Assembly: GCA_020632695.1 (NCBI GenBank)
Contig: JACKFB010000019.1
Span: 29,948 to 93,947 of the forward strand
DNA: 64,000 bases
Direction of reading: 5' to 3'
From: Deltaproteobacteria bacterium
Lineage (GTDB): Bacteria; Myxococcota_A; UBA9042; PHBI01; JACKFB01
Positions 1-7,627 of the stretch are shown here, in pieces. Each line of letters begins with the position of its first letter. Position 1 is the first letter of the stretch. Position numbers and translations under genes: made by a program. The notes beneath the pieces are model-generated. The model was given only the letters and a program-made list of their open reading frames with translations. It had not been told where the DNA came from and ran no database searches.

Positions 1-547
1 CGCCGGGCTGGTGCGCGCGACGCTGGCCAAGACCAGCCCGGTGGACGGGGCGTTGGGCGTCGCGGTGGCGCTGCAGGAGTTCACCAACCAGGGCATCCGC
101 GAGGTCAAGGAGAGCCACCCGGCCCTCTCCCTGCTCCAGGGCCTCTTCGACGCGGTCGATCCCCTCGACCACGCCCAGCTCGTACAGCTCAGGCCGCTGG
201 CCGGCGCCGCGCCCCGCCACGTCCTCCACATCTTCGGCCAGGGCGACACCTACGCGCCGGAGGGCGCCGGCGACCTGCTCGTGCGCACCCTCGCCGTGCC
301 CGTCGCCCACACCGGCGCGGGGGCCCCGCCCCATGCCATCGGCGGTACCGAGGTCGTGGCGACGCCGGTCAGCGCCAACCTCTCCAAGGGGACGGTCACC
401 GGGGCCACCCTCGAGGCGCTGCCGGCCACCGGCGACGGGCACTTCGTGCTCTTCGAGGACGCGGGCATCCGCGAGCAGCTCCGGCAGTTCCTCGGGACCT
501 GGGTCAGCGCGGGCACGCCCGTCGTCGTCGCCCGCCCGGGGTCCTGA
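1..547 (+). CDS. C-terminal part of an alpha/beta-hydrolase-like protein (5' end outside window)
   Basis: The reading frame is already open at the left edge, so the true start lies outside; the GTG at 11 is probably internal. About 180 residues remain. They contain a GQGDTYAP segment (about base 232) and a GDGHFVLF segment (about base 434). Their spacing and context resemble the acid loop and the catalytic-histidine loop of alpha/beta hydrolases; the nucleophile elbow would be upstream and is not visible. The next gene, a lipoprotein, begins 2 bases after the stop, so the two are probably co-transcribed. The family call is by resemblance of these two motifs only; the substrate is unknown. Confidence 0.6.
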   Translation, partial: AGLVRATLAKTSPVDGALGVAVALQEFTNQGIREVKESHPALSLLQGLFDAVDPLDHAQLVQLRPLAGAAPRHVLHIFGQGDTYAPEGAGDLLVRTLAVPVAHTGAGAPPHAIGGTEVVATPVSANLSKGTVTGATLEALPATGDGHFVLFEDAGIREQLRQFLGTWVSAGTPVVVARPGS

Positions 548-549
548 GG

Positions 550-1314
550 GTGCGCCCGCTCGGAACCGCCCTCGGGACGGCGCTGGTGGCCTGCGTGCTC
601 GCCAGCGGCGCCTGCACCCCGACGCTCGAGCCGGAGGCCTCGGACGCCCCCATCGCGCCGCCTGGGAACCTGCCGGGCACCACCGTGGGTCCGGTGGATC
701 CCGTGCTGATGCGCGACAAGCTCGCCGGGTCGTGGGTGGTGCGCCGCGCCCGGCGCGTGATCCTCGAGTTCACCCTGGACGGCGACCACATCGCGCTGGT
801 GGATCACCGCTTCCCGACGCCCCGCAAGCTCGAGGGGACCTTCCGCGTGCGCTCGTCGACCGGCTTCGGCGTCGAGACCGCCGACGGGACGACCTACTGG
901 TACGCCGTGGGCTGGGACGGGCCGATCGTCCACATCGGGCTGGGCACCATCATCGAGGTCGGCGACGCGACCCGCTTCACCGCCCAGCTCGGCGCGTGGG
1001 AGCGCCTGGTCCGCACTCCCGACGGCTGCACCTACGTCCGGACCTGGGGCGGGGACGAGCGCAGCACCGAGGTGCCTTGCGAGGTCGTCGAGCGCGGCGA
1101 CCGGAAGATCTTCACCTTCGAGGCCGAGGATCCCTACCGCCCCGATCGCCTCAAGAAGGTCGAGCTGGACCTGGTGGGCGGCTACCTGATGGAGCGCGAG
1201 CTGGGCGACTCCATCGCGGTGCCGCGCGTCGTCTACGAGCGCGAGGCGACCGACGACGCGGGCGAGGAGCCCGAGGCGCCGGCCGAGGACGAGCCCCCGG
1301 CGCGGCCGCTCTGA
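550..1314 (+). CDS. Predicted lipoprotein of unknown function
   Basis: A 254-residue protein with a GTG start 2 bases after the upstream stop. The N-terminus is a hydrophobic signal peptide ending in LASGAC, a slightly loose lipobox, so it is probably exported and lipid-anchored. A Pro-rich spacer follows, then a beta-rich body of about 150 residues with many aromatic and charged residues and two cysteines that could pair. The C-terminal 25 residues are acidic and Pro/Ala-rich. No family is recognised. Coupling to the hydrolase-like gene upstream suggests a shared envelope role, but this is inference. Confidence 0.75.
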   Translation: MRPLGTALGTALVACVLASGACTPTLEPEASDAPIAPPGNLPGTTVGPVDPVLMRDKLAGSWVVRRARRVILEFTLDGDHIALVDHRFPTPRKLEGTFRVRSSTGFGVETADGTTYWYAVGWDGPIVHIGLGTIIEVGDATRFTAQLGAWERLVRTPDGCTYVRTWGGDERSTEVPCEVVERGDRKIFTFEAEDPYRPDRLKKVELDLVGGYLMERELGDSIAVPRVVYEREATDDAGEEPEAPAEDEPPARPL

Positions 1315-1478
1315 CCTGAGGGCGCCGCGCCTCCTCGCGGCTCGCTCGGTGCGGACGCGTGACCCCGTGCGCGACCGCTCGACTTGGCTTAGGATGGCCC
1401 CGCCGCGTGAGCCGCCGCGCCTGCACCTTCGCGCCGCGCAGGGCGTCACGGGCGAGATGGAAGAACCAGGAGTCCACC

Positions 1479-2591
1479 GTGCACGTAAGCCCTGTTCGCT
1501 CGATCCTCGCGTCCGCTTCGGTGTCCGCGGTGTGCGCGGTCATGCTCCTGGCCGGCTGCAAGGATGACGCCCAGCAGACGTGGCCGACCCAGGCACCGCC
1601 GCAAGCGCGGCTCGCCGACACGCCGGTGCCGCAGACCGACGAGACGGTCACCTATCCGGCGGCCGGCGAGGAGCAGCCCGTGGCGCCGGAGCAGGCGCAG
1701 CCGGTGCCGCACGAGAGCAAGGGCTTCCGCGTGGTGGTGACCGCGTCCTTCTCGGAGCTCCCCGAGGGCGCGCGGATCATCGCTCCTTCGCCGCGAGACC
1801 GTCGCTACCAGAAGGTCTCCAAGAGCGAGCACTCCGGCGCGGCCGGGGCCGTGATGCCCGCGGACGACAACGAGAACCTCTTCTTCGTCAGCGACCCCAT
1901 CAGCGGGCCGACGGCGACCTACACCGGCTCCTTCGAGGTCGTCCGGCGCGTCGGAAGCCCCGGGACGCTTCAGGCGGCGCAAGGCCAGGACTTCGACGGC
2001 AACGCGCCCCCGGTGGGCGACGTCTCCACCGACGCCGGCGTCGTCGCCGCGGCCCAGGCGCTGGGCGCCGAGAAGAAGCAGGCCTATGACGAGCTCCAGG
2101 CCGTCATGGACGCCGCCATCGCCATCAAGCCCGACGCCGCGGGGCCTGCCACGGCGGCGGAGGCCATCGCCCAGAAGAAGGCGAACACGCTGGGCCTGGC
2201 CCGCGCCACGGTGGAGCTGCTGCGGTTGCGCGGCGTGCCGGCGCTGGTGGTGCAGGGGATCGAGCTGGGCGCGGTGCCGTCGACCGTCGAGACCACCCAC
2301 GCCTGGGTCGACGCCAACCTGCCCCAGCTCGGCTGGGTCCCGCTGGATCCCGAGAAGCGGCAGGGGATCGACGAGGTGGCCAGCGACGCGCGCTTCCGCG
2401 GCATGCTGCCCATCGACCGCATCGACCTGGCCTACGGTGACTCCACGGTGCTGCCGGCCGACGGGACCTTCCCCGAGACCACGCTCACCGGGGACCTCGC
2501 GGCCCCGATGGCGGTCAAGGACGGCGCCCGCGTCGGCAAGGTGACCTGGTCGGCCAAGGTCGAGGTGCTGCCCGAGGCCGCGCCGGAGTAG
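1479..2591 (+). CDS. Lipoprotein with transglutaminase-like domain lacking the usual Cys
   Basis: The frame is open from 1359, but GTG 1479 is the likely start: it follows an AGGAG site by a few bases and begins a clear signal peptide ending in the lipobox LLAGC. The product is about 370 residues. Residues about 236-300 resemble a transglutaminase core: a helix ending in RLRGVPA, then THAWVDANLP and GWVPLDP, which supply the expected His and Asp. The Cys normally at the start of the helix is replaced within NTLGLARAT. Such lipoproteins act on envelope peptides when active; this copy may be a non-catalytic binding relative. The residues before the core are Pro/Gln-rich and probably flexible. 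Confidence 0.75.
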   Translation: MHVSPVRSILASASVSAVCAVMLLAGCKDDAQQTWPTQAPPQARLADTPVPQTDETVTYPAAGEEQPVAPEQAQPVPHESKGFRVVVTASFSELPEGARIIAPSPRDRRYQKVSKSEHSGAAGAVMPADDNENLFFVSDPISGPTATYTGSFEVVRRVGSPGTLQAAQGQDFDGNAPPVGDVSTDAGVVAAAQALGAEKKQAYDELQAVMDAAIAIKPDAAGPATAAEAIAQKKANTLGLARATVELLRLRGVPALVVQGIELGAVPSTVETTHAWVDANLPQLGWVPLDPEKRQGIDEVASDARFRGMLPIDRIDLAYGDSTVLPADGTFPETTLTGDLAAPMAVKDGARVGKVTWSAKVEVLPEAAPE

Positions 2592-2619
2592 GGCGGCACG
2601 CGCAGCGTCGGGGCGTGCG

Positions 2620-2639
2620 CTCAGGCGCTGCCGCCTGAG
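2620..2639. terminator. GC-rich hairpin between convergent genes
   Basis: Perfect 8-base arms CTCAGGCG and CGCCTGAG around a 4-base loop, overlapping the stop codon of the minus-strand ligase gene. A second stem (GCACGC at 2596-2601 with GCGTGC at 2613-2618) lies beside it. There is no T-run, so this is a candidate bidirectional or factor-dependent terminator only. Confidence 0.35.
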
Positions 2640-3568
2640 GAGCGGGACCAGAGGGCGTGGTCTGATGCCTGGCCGGCGCGATGAGCGCGAAGGGCCGCGC
2701 GTAGCCAGAGCACCACCTCGCGGGCGAGGTCGCGCCCGGTCGCTGCCTCGACGCCCTCCAACCCCGGGCTGGCGTTGACCTCGAGCACCCGCAGCCGGTC
2801 TCCCGAGGGCAGCAGATCGACGCCACACAGCGGCAGGTCCATGGCCCGCGCTGCGCGCCGGGCGAGCTCACCCGCCTCGGCGTTCAGCTCCGCCGCCTCG
2901 GCGCGGCCGCCGAGGTGGAGGTTCGAGCGGAACTCTCCGGCAGCGGCGACGCGCCAGACCGCGGCCTGGGGCTCGCCGCCGATGACGAGCACCCGCAGGT
3001 CCCGGCCCCGTGCGGCCTCGACCAACGGCTGGACGAGCACCGCCTGGCCGCGGGCCGTGAGGCTCCCGATGAGCCTGCGCGCCTCGCCGTCGTTTCGCGC
3101 CAGCAGCACCTGGCGGCCCTGGGAGCCTTCGCGCAGCTTGACCACCACCGGCGCCCCGCCGAGCGCCTCCAGCGCGCGGTCGGCGTGGGCCGGCTCGCGC
3201 ACGGCCACGGTCGGCACCACCGGCAACCCCGCCGCCGCCAGTCGCTGGGTGGTGGCCAGCTTGTCCTGGGCGCGCCCGATCGCCTGCGCCTGCGCCGCGC
3301 TGAAGCTGCCCGCGTCCACCAGCCCCTGGACCAGCGCCAGCCCCCACCCGGTCAGGCGCGCGCCGATCCGAGGCACCAGGAGCTCCGGCGCGGCCAGCGG
3401 CGCTCCGTCCTGGAAGAGCGGACCCGGGCCGCCCGACGCGCTCAGCGTCACCCGCACCGGGTCGATGAGGCTGGCGGCGAGGCCCACGGCGCGCGCGGCC
3501 TCCAGCAGCCGCCGCGTCGAGTAGAAGCTCTCGGAGTGCGAGAGGATCGCCAGGCGCTCTGCGCTCAC
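2621..3568 (-). CDS. RimK-family ATP-grasp ligase
   Basis: A 315-residue ATP-grasp enzyme of the RimK/GshB type, which joins an amino acid (often glutamate) to a protein or small-molecule carboxylate using ATP. Visible features are the early SHSESFYSTRRL segment, the VVVKLREGSQGRQV nucleotide-binding strand-loop in mid-protein, GVDLLPSG and the C-terminal metal/ATP-binding VLEVNASPGLEG near residue 263. Length matches the family. The start overlaps the stop of the upstream ABC exporter by 4 bases (ATGA), indicating translational coupling. The substrate is unknown; a role in tailoring a peptide or metabolite handled by that exporter is an inference. Confidence 0.85.
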   Translation of the reverse strand: MSAERLAILSHSESFYSTRRLLEAARAVGLAASLIDPVRVTLSASGGPGPLFQDGAPLAAPELLVPRIGARLTGWGLALVQGLVDAGSFSAAQAQAIGRAQDKLATTQRLAAAGLPVVPTVAVREPAHADRALEALGGAPVVVKLREGSQGRQVLLARNDGEARRLIGSLTARGQAVLVQPLVEAARGRDLRVLVIGGEPQAAVWRVAAAGEFRSNLHLGGRAEAAELNAEAGELARRAARAMDLPLCGVDLLPSGDRLRVLEVNASPGLEGVEAATGRDLAREVVLWLRAALRAHRAGQASDHALWSRSSGGSA

Positions 3569-5307
3569 GTCTCGAGCAGGGTGGCCTGATCGGAGAGCAG
3601 CTCGGTGTAGATGCCGCCCCGGGCCGCCAGGGTCTCGTGATCGCCCACCTCGACGATGGCGCCGTGCTCCAGCACCAGGATGCGATCGGCGTTGCGCACG
3701 GTCGACAGCCGGTGGGCGATGATCAGGGTGGTGCGCCCCTCCATCAGCCGCAGAAGCGCCGCATGCACCAGGGCCTCGTTGGTGGTGTCGAGGTGGCTGG
3801 TCGCCTCGTCCAGGATCAGCAGCCGCGGATCGGCCAGCAGCGCCCGCGCGATGGCGATGCGCTGGCGCTGGCCGCCGCTGACCCGGACGCCGCGCTCGCC
3901 GACCTCGGTGGCCAGCCCATCGGGCAGCGACGCGATGAAGTCGCTGATGAGCGCGTCGGACGCGGCGCGCTCGATGTCCGCCACGCTGGCCTCGGGCGCT
4001 CCGTAGGCGATGTTCTCGGCGATGGTGCCCGAGAACACGATCGGGTCCTGGTGCACCGTGGCCAGGGCGCCGCGCAGCTCGGCGAGATGGAGCGTGGGCA
4101 GCGCTCGCCCGTCCAGACGCACCGTGCCCTCATCCGGGTCCCAGAAGCGGTGCACCAGCGCGGCGATGGTCGACTTGCCGGCGCCCGAGCGCCCCACCAG
4201 CGCCACCCGCTCGCCGGGCGCGATGCGGAACGAGACCCCGCGCAGGACCGGCACCCCGGGCCGCGCAGGGTAGGTGAAGGTGACGTCGTCGAACTCCAGC
4301 TCGCCACGCACCTGCCCCAGCGGCCGGGCATCGGGGCTGTCGCGGATCGCCGGCTCCTCCTCCATGAGCGCGAACACGCGGCCGGTCGCGCCCACCGCCC
4401 GCTGCAGGTTGCTCCACACGTCCGCCAGCGAGCCCATCGCGCCGCTGACCATGATGGCGTAGAGCAAGAACGCGGCCAGCTCGCCCGCGCTCAGCGTCTG
4501 GGCGACCACGCGGCGGGCCCCGAGCCAGAGGATCAACGCGAGGGCCGCGTAGCCGGCGATCTGCACGGCCCCCATGAAGGCGCCGCGCGCATAGGCCAGC
4601 CGCACCGCCGTGCTGAACACCTCCCCCACCGAGCCCGCGTACCGCTCGGCCTCGCGCGCCTCGGCGGTGAACACCTGCACGGTCTCGATGCCGGTCACCG
4701 CCTCCTCCAGGCCCGCGTTGGCGTGGGCCATCACGTCCTGGATGTGGCGCGCGCGCCCGCGGATGCGCCGCCCCACCCAGACGGCGCCGACGGTGACCGG
4801 CGGCAAGGTCGCCAGCATCACCAGGGTGAGGCTGGGGCTCGTCATGACCAGCAGCGCCACGCCCCCGACGATCGTCAGCGTCGAGCGCAGGGCGATGGAG
4901 ATCTCGGTGCCGACCGCGTGCTGGAGCATGCCGATGTCGGCGGTGAGGCGGCTGAGCAGCTCGCCCGAGCGGTGCTCGTGGAAGAAGCCCGGCGGGTGCT
5001 CGAGCAGGCGGCGGAAGCTGCGCTCGCGCAGATCGGCGACCACGCGCTCGCCGAGCCAGGTCATCAGCACGTGTCGCACCATCACGAAGGCGCCGAGCAG
5101 GGTGAAGACGACCATCGCCAGCGCGACGAGCCGATCGAGGTAGGCGAGATCGCCGCGGGCCACGGCCTGGTCGAGCGCCAGGCGGACGCCCTGGGGCAGG
5201 AGCAGGTTCAGGGCGCCGCCGCCGAGCAGCAGCAGGGTCGCGAGGATCCAGCGGCCCAGGTAGGGGCGGAGGAGGCCGGCCATGCGGCGGAGGGGTTGGC
5301 GGCGCAT
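3565..5307 (-). CDS. ABC exporter, fused membrane and ATPase domains
   Basis: A half-transporter of the MsbA/lipid-A-exporter type, about 580 residues, likely a homodimer in the inner membrane. Residues about 10-300 form the six-helix membrane domain and about 330-570 the ATPase domain, with Walker A GRSGAGKS (about 372), signature VSGGQRQR, Walker B LLILDEATSHLD and the H-loop IIAHRLS. The frame opens at a TTG at 5343, but ATG 5307 is preferred because a TTGCCG-N17-TACCCA promoter ends 7 bases upstream of it. The RimK-like gene overlaps its stop. The substrate cannot be read from sequence. Confidence 0.9.
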   Translation of the reverse strand: MRRQPLRRMAGLLRPYLGRWILATLLLLGGGALNLLLPQGVRLALDQAVARGDLAYLDRLVALAMVVFTLLGAFVMVRHVLMTWLGERVVADLRERSFRRLLEHPPGFFHEHRSGELLSRLTADIGMLQHAVGTEISIALRSTLTIVGGVALLVMTSPSLTLVMLATLPPVTVGAVWVGRRIRGRARHIQDVMAHANAGLEEAVTGIETVQVFTAEAREAERYAGSVGEVFSTAVRLAYARGAFMGAVQIAGYAALALILWLGARRVVAQTLSAGELAAFLLYAIMVSGAMGSLADVWSNLQRAVGATGRVFALMEEEPAIRDSPDARPLGQVRGELEFDDVTFTYPARPGVPVLRGVSFRIAPGERVALVGRSGAGKSTIAALVHRFWDPDEGTVRLDGRALPTLHLAELRGALATVHQDPIVFSGTIAENIAYGAPEASVADIERAASDALISDFIASLPDGLATEVGERGVRVSGGQRQRIAIARALLADPRLLILDEATSHLDTTNEALVHAALLRLMEGRTTLIIAHRLSTVRNADRILVLEHGAIVEVGDHETLAARGGIYTELLSDQATLLET

Positions 5308-5314
5308 GGGCGAC

Positions 5315-5343
5315 TGGGTACTCCGGCGAGGGCGCGGCGGCAA
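5315..5343 (-). promoter_or_regulatory. Candidate promoter of the ABC exporter, leaderless type
   Basis: On the minus strand TTGCCG (5343-5338), a 17-base spacer and TACCCA (5320-5315) stand 7 bases before ATG 5307. No ribosome binding site is seen, so a leaderless transcript is implied. The -10 box is poor. Confidence 0.35.
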
Positions 5344-5362
5344 GCGCGCCGGCCGCGCTCGC

Positions 5363-6454
5363 TCAGCGGCGCGCAGGCGGAGGGCCCAGCCCGAAGGGGA
5401 GCACCAGGGCCGGAGGACCGCTCAGCTCGATGCGCCGCCGGCCCTCGCGAAAGGAGGCGCCGGCAGCGTCGAGCACCACGTGGTCCGCGGCCTGCAGCGG
5501 GGCGAGGGCCGCGGCGGCGTCGTCGCCGAGGGGCGCCACGCCGGCGAAGCGGAGCCGGGTGGGGCCGTCCCAGCGCGCATCGACGAGCGCCGCCTGCGCC
5601 GCGTCGTTCAGGTAGACCCGCGGCTGCCCCAGCTCGGCGTCGATCGCGCGCACGAGATCGGGCCAGGTGCGGGCCAGGTGGGCGGCGGCCAGATCGGCGA
5701 TGGCGGCCGACGCCTCGCAGTCGTAGCGGCAGGGGAACCAGGCCAGCCAGGCGAAGCGGTGCAGCGCGAGGTTGTTGAGCCGCGGCAGGAAGATGCGGGT
5801 GCGCCCCATGGCCGCCTCGATGGGGCGGCGGTTCGGCCAGCGACGCTCGAGAGCCGCGAAGGCGCGCGCGCAGCAGGCCGGGTAGCCGAGCAGGGCGCCC
5901 AGCGTGGTGGCGTCGCCGGCGCCGGTCCCGTCCGAGGCCATGCGGTCCAGGGCCCTCGCCCGCTCCGCCAGGGCCAGCTCCCGCGACGCGTAGACCACCT
6001 GCCGGGCTCGCTCGGGGCCTGCCGGGGGCCTGGCCACCTCGACGGGAGCCTGCTCCGCGCCCAGCCGCTCGCAGAGCCAGCGGTGCACCGGGCTCTGGGG
6101 GTTCAGAAGGACCTGACGGGCGACGGGCCCCCCCAGCGCCACCGCTCGCTCGACCAGCGGGTGGGTGGCCAGCGGCCGCACGGTGTGCACGCTGTCGACC
6201 TCGGTGACCATGGCCTGGGTCTCGACGTCCTCGCGCACCGGCTCGCCCACCACGGTGACGCAACCCAGCGCCTCCCAGCGCGCCCGCGCCGCGTCGACGT
6301 CCTCCAGGTCGTGCAGCTCGCGCACCACCGGCTTGTGCCCGATGGCCATCAGCAGCTCGCTGGCCAGCCCCGCCGGCAGCACCTCGCCCGGGCCGCCCGG
6401 CGCGGCCTCGTCGCCGCCGCCACGCCCGCTCCCATCGGCGCCCGCGCCCCTCAC
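5363..6454 (-). CDS. Uncharacterised protein with LGYPxCC motif (possibly DUF483-like)
   Basis: The open frame extends to 6745, but that part lies antisense to the dihydrouridine synthase gene. GTG 6454 is chosen: it has a GGAGG site about 6 bases upstream and leaves a 61-base divergent gap. The product is about 363 residues. The first half is Ala/Arg-rich with no recognised motif. The second half has LGYPACC followed by FPCRYDCEAS, four cysteines that could bind metal or an iron-sulfur cluster, and LPRLNNLALHRFAW between them. The LGYPxCC signature recalls DUF483 proteins, a tentative match. It may share transcription with the ABC exporter and ligase downstream. Confidence 0.7.
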   Translation of the reverse strand: MRGAGADGSGRGGGDEAAPGGPGEVLPAGLASELLMAIGHKPVVRELHDLEDVDAARARWEALGCVTVVGEPVREDVETQAMVTEVDSVHTVRPLATHPLVERAVALGGPVARQVLLNPQSPVHRWLCERLGAEQAPVEVARPPAGPERARQVVYASRELALAERARALDRMASDGTGAGDATTLGALLGYPACCARAFAALERRWPNRRPIEAAMGRTRIFLPRLNNLALHRFAWLAWFPCRYDCEASAAIADLAAAHLARTWPDLVRAIDAELGQPRVYLNDAAQAALVDARWDGPTRLRFAGVAPLGDDAAAALAPLQAADHVVLDAAGASFREGRRRIELSGPPALVLPFGLGPPPARR

Positions 6455-6477
6455 GCCTGCCTCCGCGCGGCTGGAGC

Positions 6478-6507
6478 TTGACCTCGCCGCGTCCCCGGGG
6501 CTATCGG
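6478..6507 (+). promoter_or_regulatory. Candidate promoter of dus, leaderless type
   Basis: TTGACC (6478-6483), an 18-base spacer and TATCGG (6502-6507) end 8 bases before the ATG of the dihydrouridine synthase gene. The -35 matches five of six consensus bases; there is no ribosome binding site. Confidence 0.45.
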
Positions 6508-6515
6508 AACGCCCC

Positions 6516-7547
6516 ATGCCGCTCGGACACTTTGCCATCGACGCCCTCCAGATCAAGCCGGGGCTGGTCCTCGCGCCCATGAGCGGCGTCACGGACTCGC
6601 CCTTCCGGCGCCTGGTGCGCATGGCCAGCGGCGACGCGGTAGGCCTGCTGGTGAGCGAGTTCATCTCGGTGGAGCTGCTGACGCACCGGACGATGCAGGC
6701 CATGGTCCGCATGGCCTTCCACCCCTCCGAGCGCCCCGTCTCCATCCAGATCTACGGCTCCGAAGCGCACAAGATGGCCGAGGCCGCGCGCATCATCGAG
6801 GACGCCGGCGCCGACGTGGTGGACATCAACTGCGGCTGCCCGGCCCCGAAGATCGTGCGCCGGGGCGGCGGCGCGGGGCTGCTGCGCGATCTGCCGCGCC
6901 TGGGCGAGATCATCGAGGCGGTGGCCACGGCGGTGTCGCTGCCGGTGACCGTGAAGATCCGCAACGGCTGGTGCGAGGACAGCCTCAACGCGATGGAGAC
7001 CCTGCGCATCGCCGAGGAGTCCGGCGCGCGGGCCATCGCCGTGCACGGGCGCACACGCATGCAGCTCTACACGGGCAGCGCCGACTGGGAGGTCGTGCGC
7101 CGCATGGTGGAGGTCGCGCGCATCCCGGTGCTCGGCTCGGGCGACGTGCTGACCGCCGCCGACGCGCTGCACCGCTTCGAGACCACCGGCTGCGCCGGCG
7201 TGATGATCGGGCGCGGCGCGGTGACCAACCCGTGGATCTTCCGGCAGATCGTCGACGAGGCCTCCGGTCGCGTCCCCACCGAGCCGAGCTGGCGCGAGCG
7301 CATAGCGGCGCTGGAGGCCTATCTGGGCATGCTCGGCGACACCTATCCGGCGCGCGTGCTGCCCGGTCGCCTCAAGATGATGCTCAGCCGCCTCATCAAG
7401 GGCATCCCCGAGGCGCCGGAGATCCGCCTGCGCTGCCTGCGCGCCTCCGACCCCCACGCGATGCTGGCGATGCTCGGCGCCCACTGCGCTGCCCACGGCG
7501 TGCTGGACCACGCTCCGCCCACCGACGGGTCGCTCGCCGCGGCCTGA
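6516..7547 (+). CDS. dus: tRNA-dihydrouridine synthase
   Basis: A 343-residue flavoenzyme that reduces uridine in the tRNA D-loop. It shows the N-terminal LAPMSGVTDSPFRRL, the active-site segment NCGCPAPKIVRRGGGAGLL with the catalytic Cys before Pro, VKIRNGW, the HGRTR motif that contributes to FMN and tRNA binding, and the phosphate-binding GSGDV and MIGRGA loops. Length and order are those of the DusB-like group. ATG 6516 is the natural start since the protein then begins just before the first barrel strand and a promoter ends 8 bases upstream. It is divergent from the LGYPxCC gene. Confidence 0.95.
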   Translation: MPLGHFAIDALQIKPGLVLAPMSGVTDSPFRRLVRMASGDAVGLLVSEFISVELLTHRTMQAMVRMAFHPSERPVSIQIYGSEAHKMAEAARIIEDAGADVVDINCGCPAPKIVRRGGGAGLLRDLPRLGEIIEAVATAVSLPVTVKIRNGWCEDSLNAMETLRIAEESGARAIAVHGRTRMQLYTGSADWEVVRRMVEVARIPVLGSGDVLTAADALHRFETTGCAGVMIGRGAVTNPWIFRQIVDEASGRVPTEPSWRERIAALEAYLGMLGDTYPARVLPGRLKMMLSRLIKGIPEAPEIRLRCLRASDPHAMLAMLGAHCAAHGVLDHAPPTDGSLAAA

Positions 7548-7592
7548 GCGTCGAGTCGCCGCCCACCGGGTTCACTTCGCGCACGCACCCCG

Positions 7593-7621
7593 TTGTCCGG
7601 CGCGCGCCCGCCGCGTAAGCT
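7593..7621 (+). promoter_or_regulatory. Candidate promoter of the HEAT-PilT operon, leaderless type
   Basis: TTGTCC (7593-7598), a 17-base spacer and TAAGCT (7616-7621) end only 6 bases before ATG 7628. No ribosome binding site is present, so the first gene of the motor operon is probably read from a leaderless mRNA. Confidence 0.4.
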
Positions 7622-7627
7622 CCGCCC

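Noticed and set aside
6455..6745. N-terminal extension of the LGYPxCC protein
   Set aside because: It lies antisense to the dus gene and its promoter; GTG 6454 with a GGAGG site is a better start.
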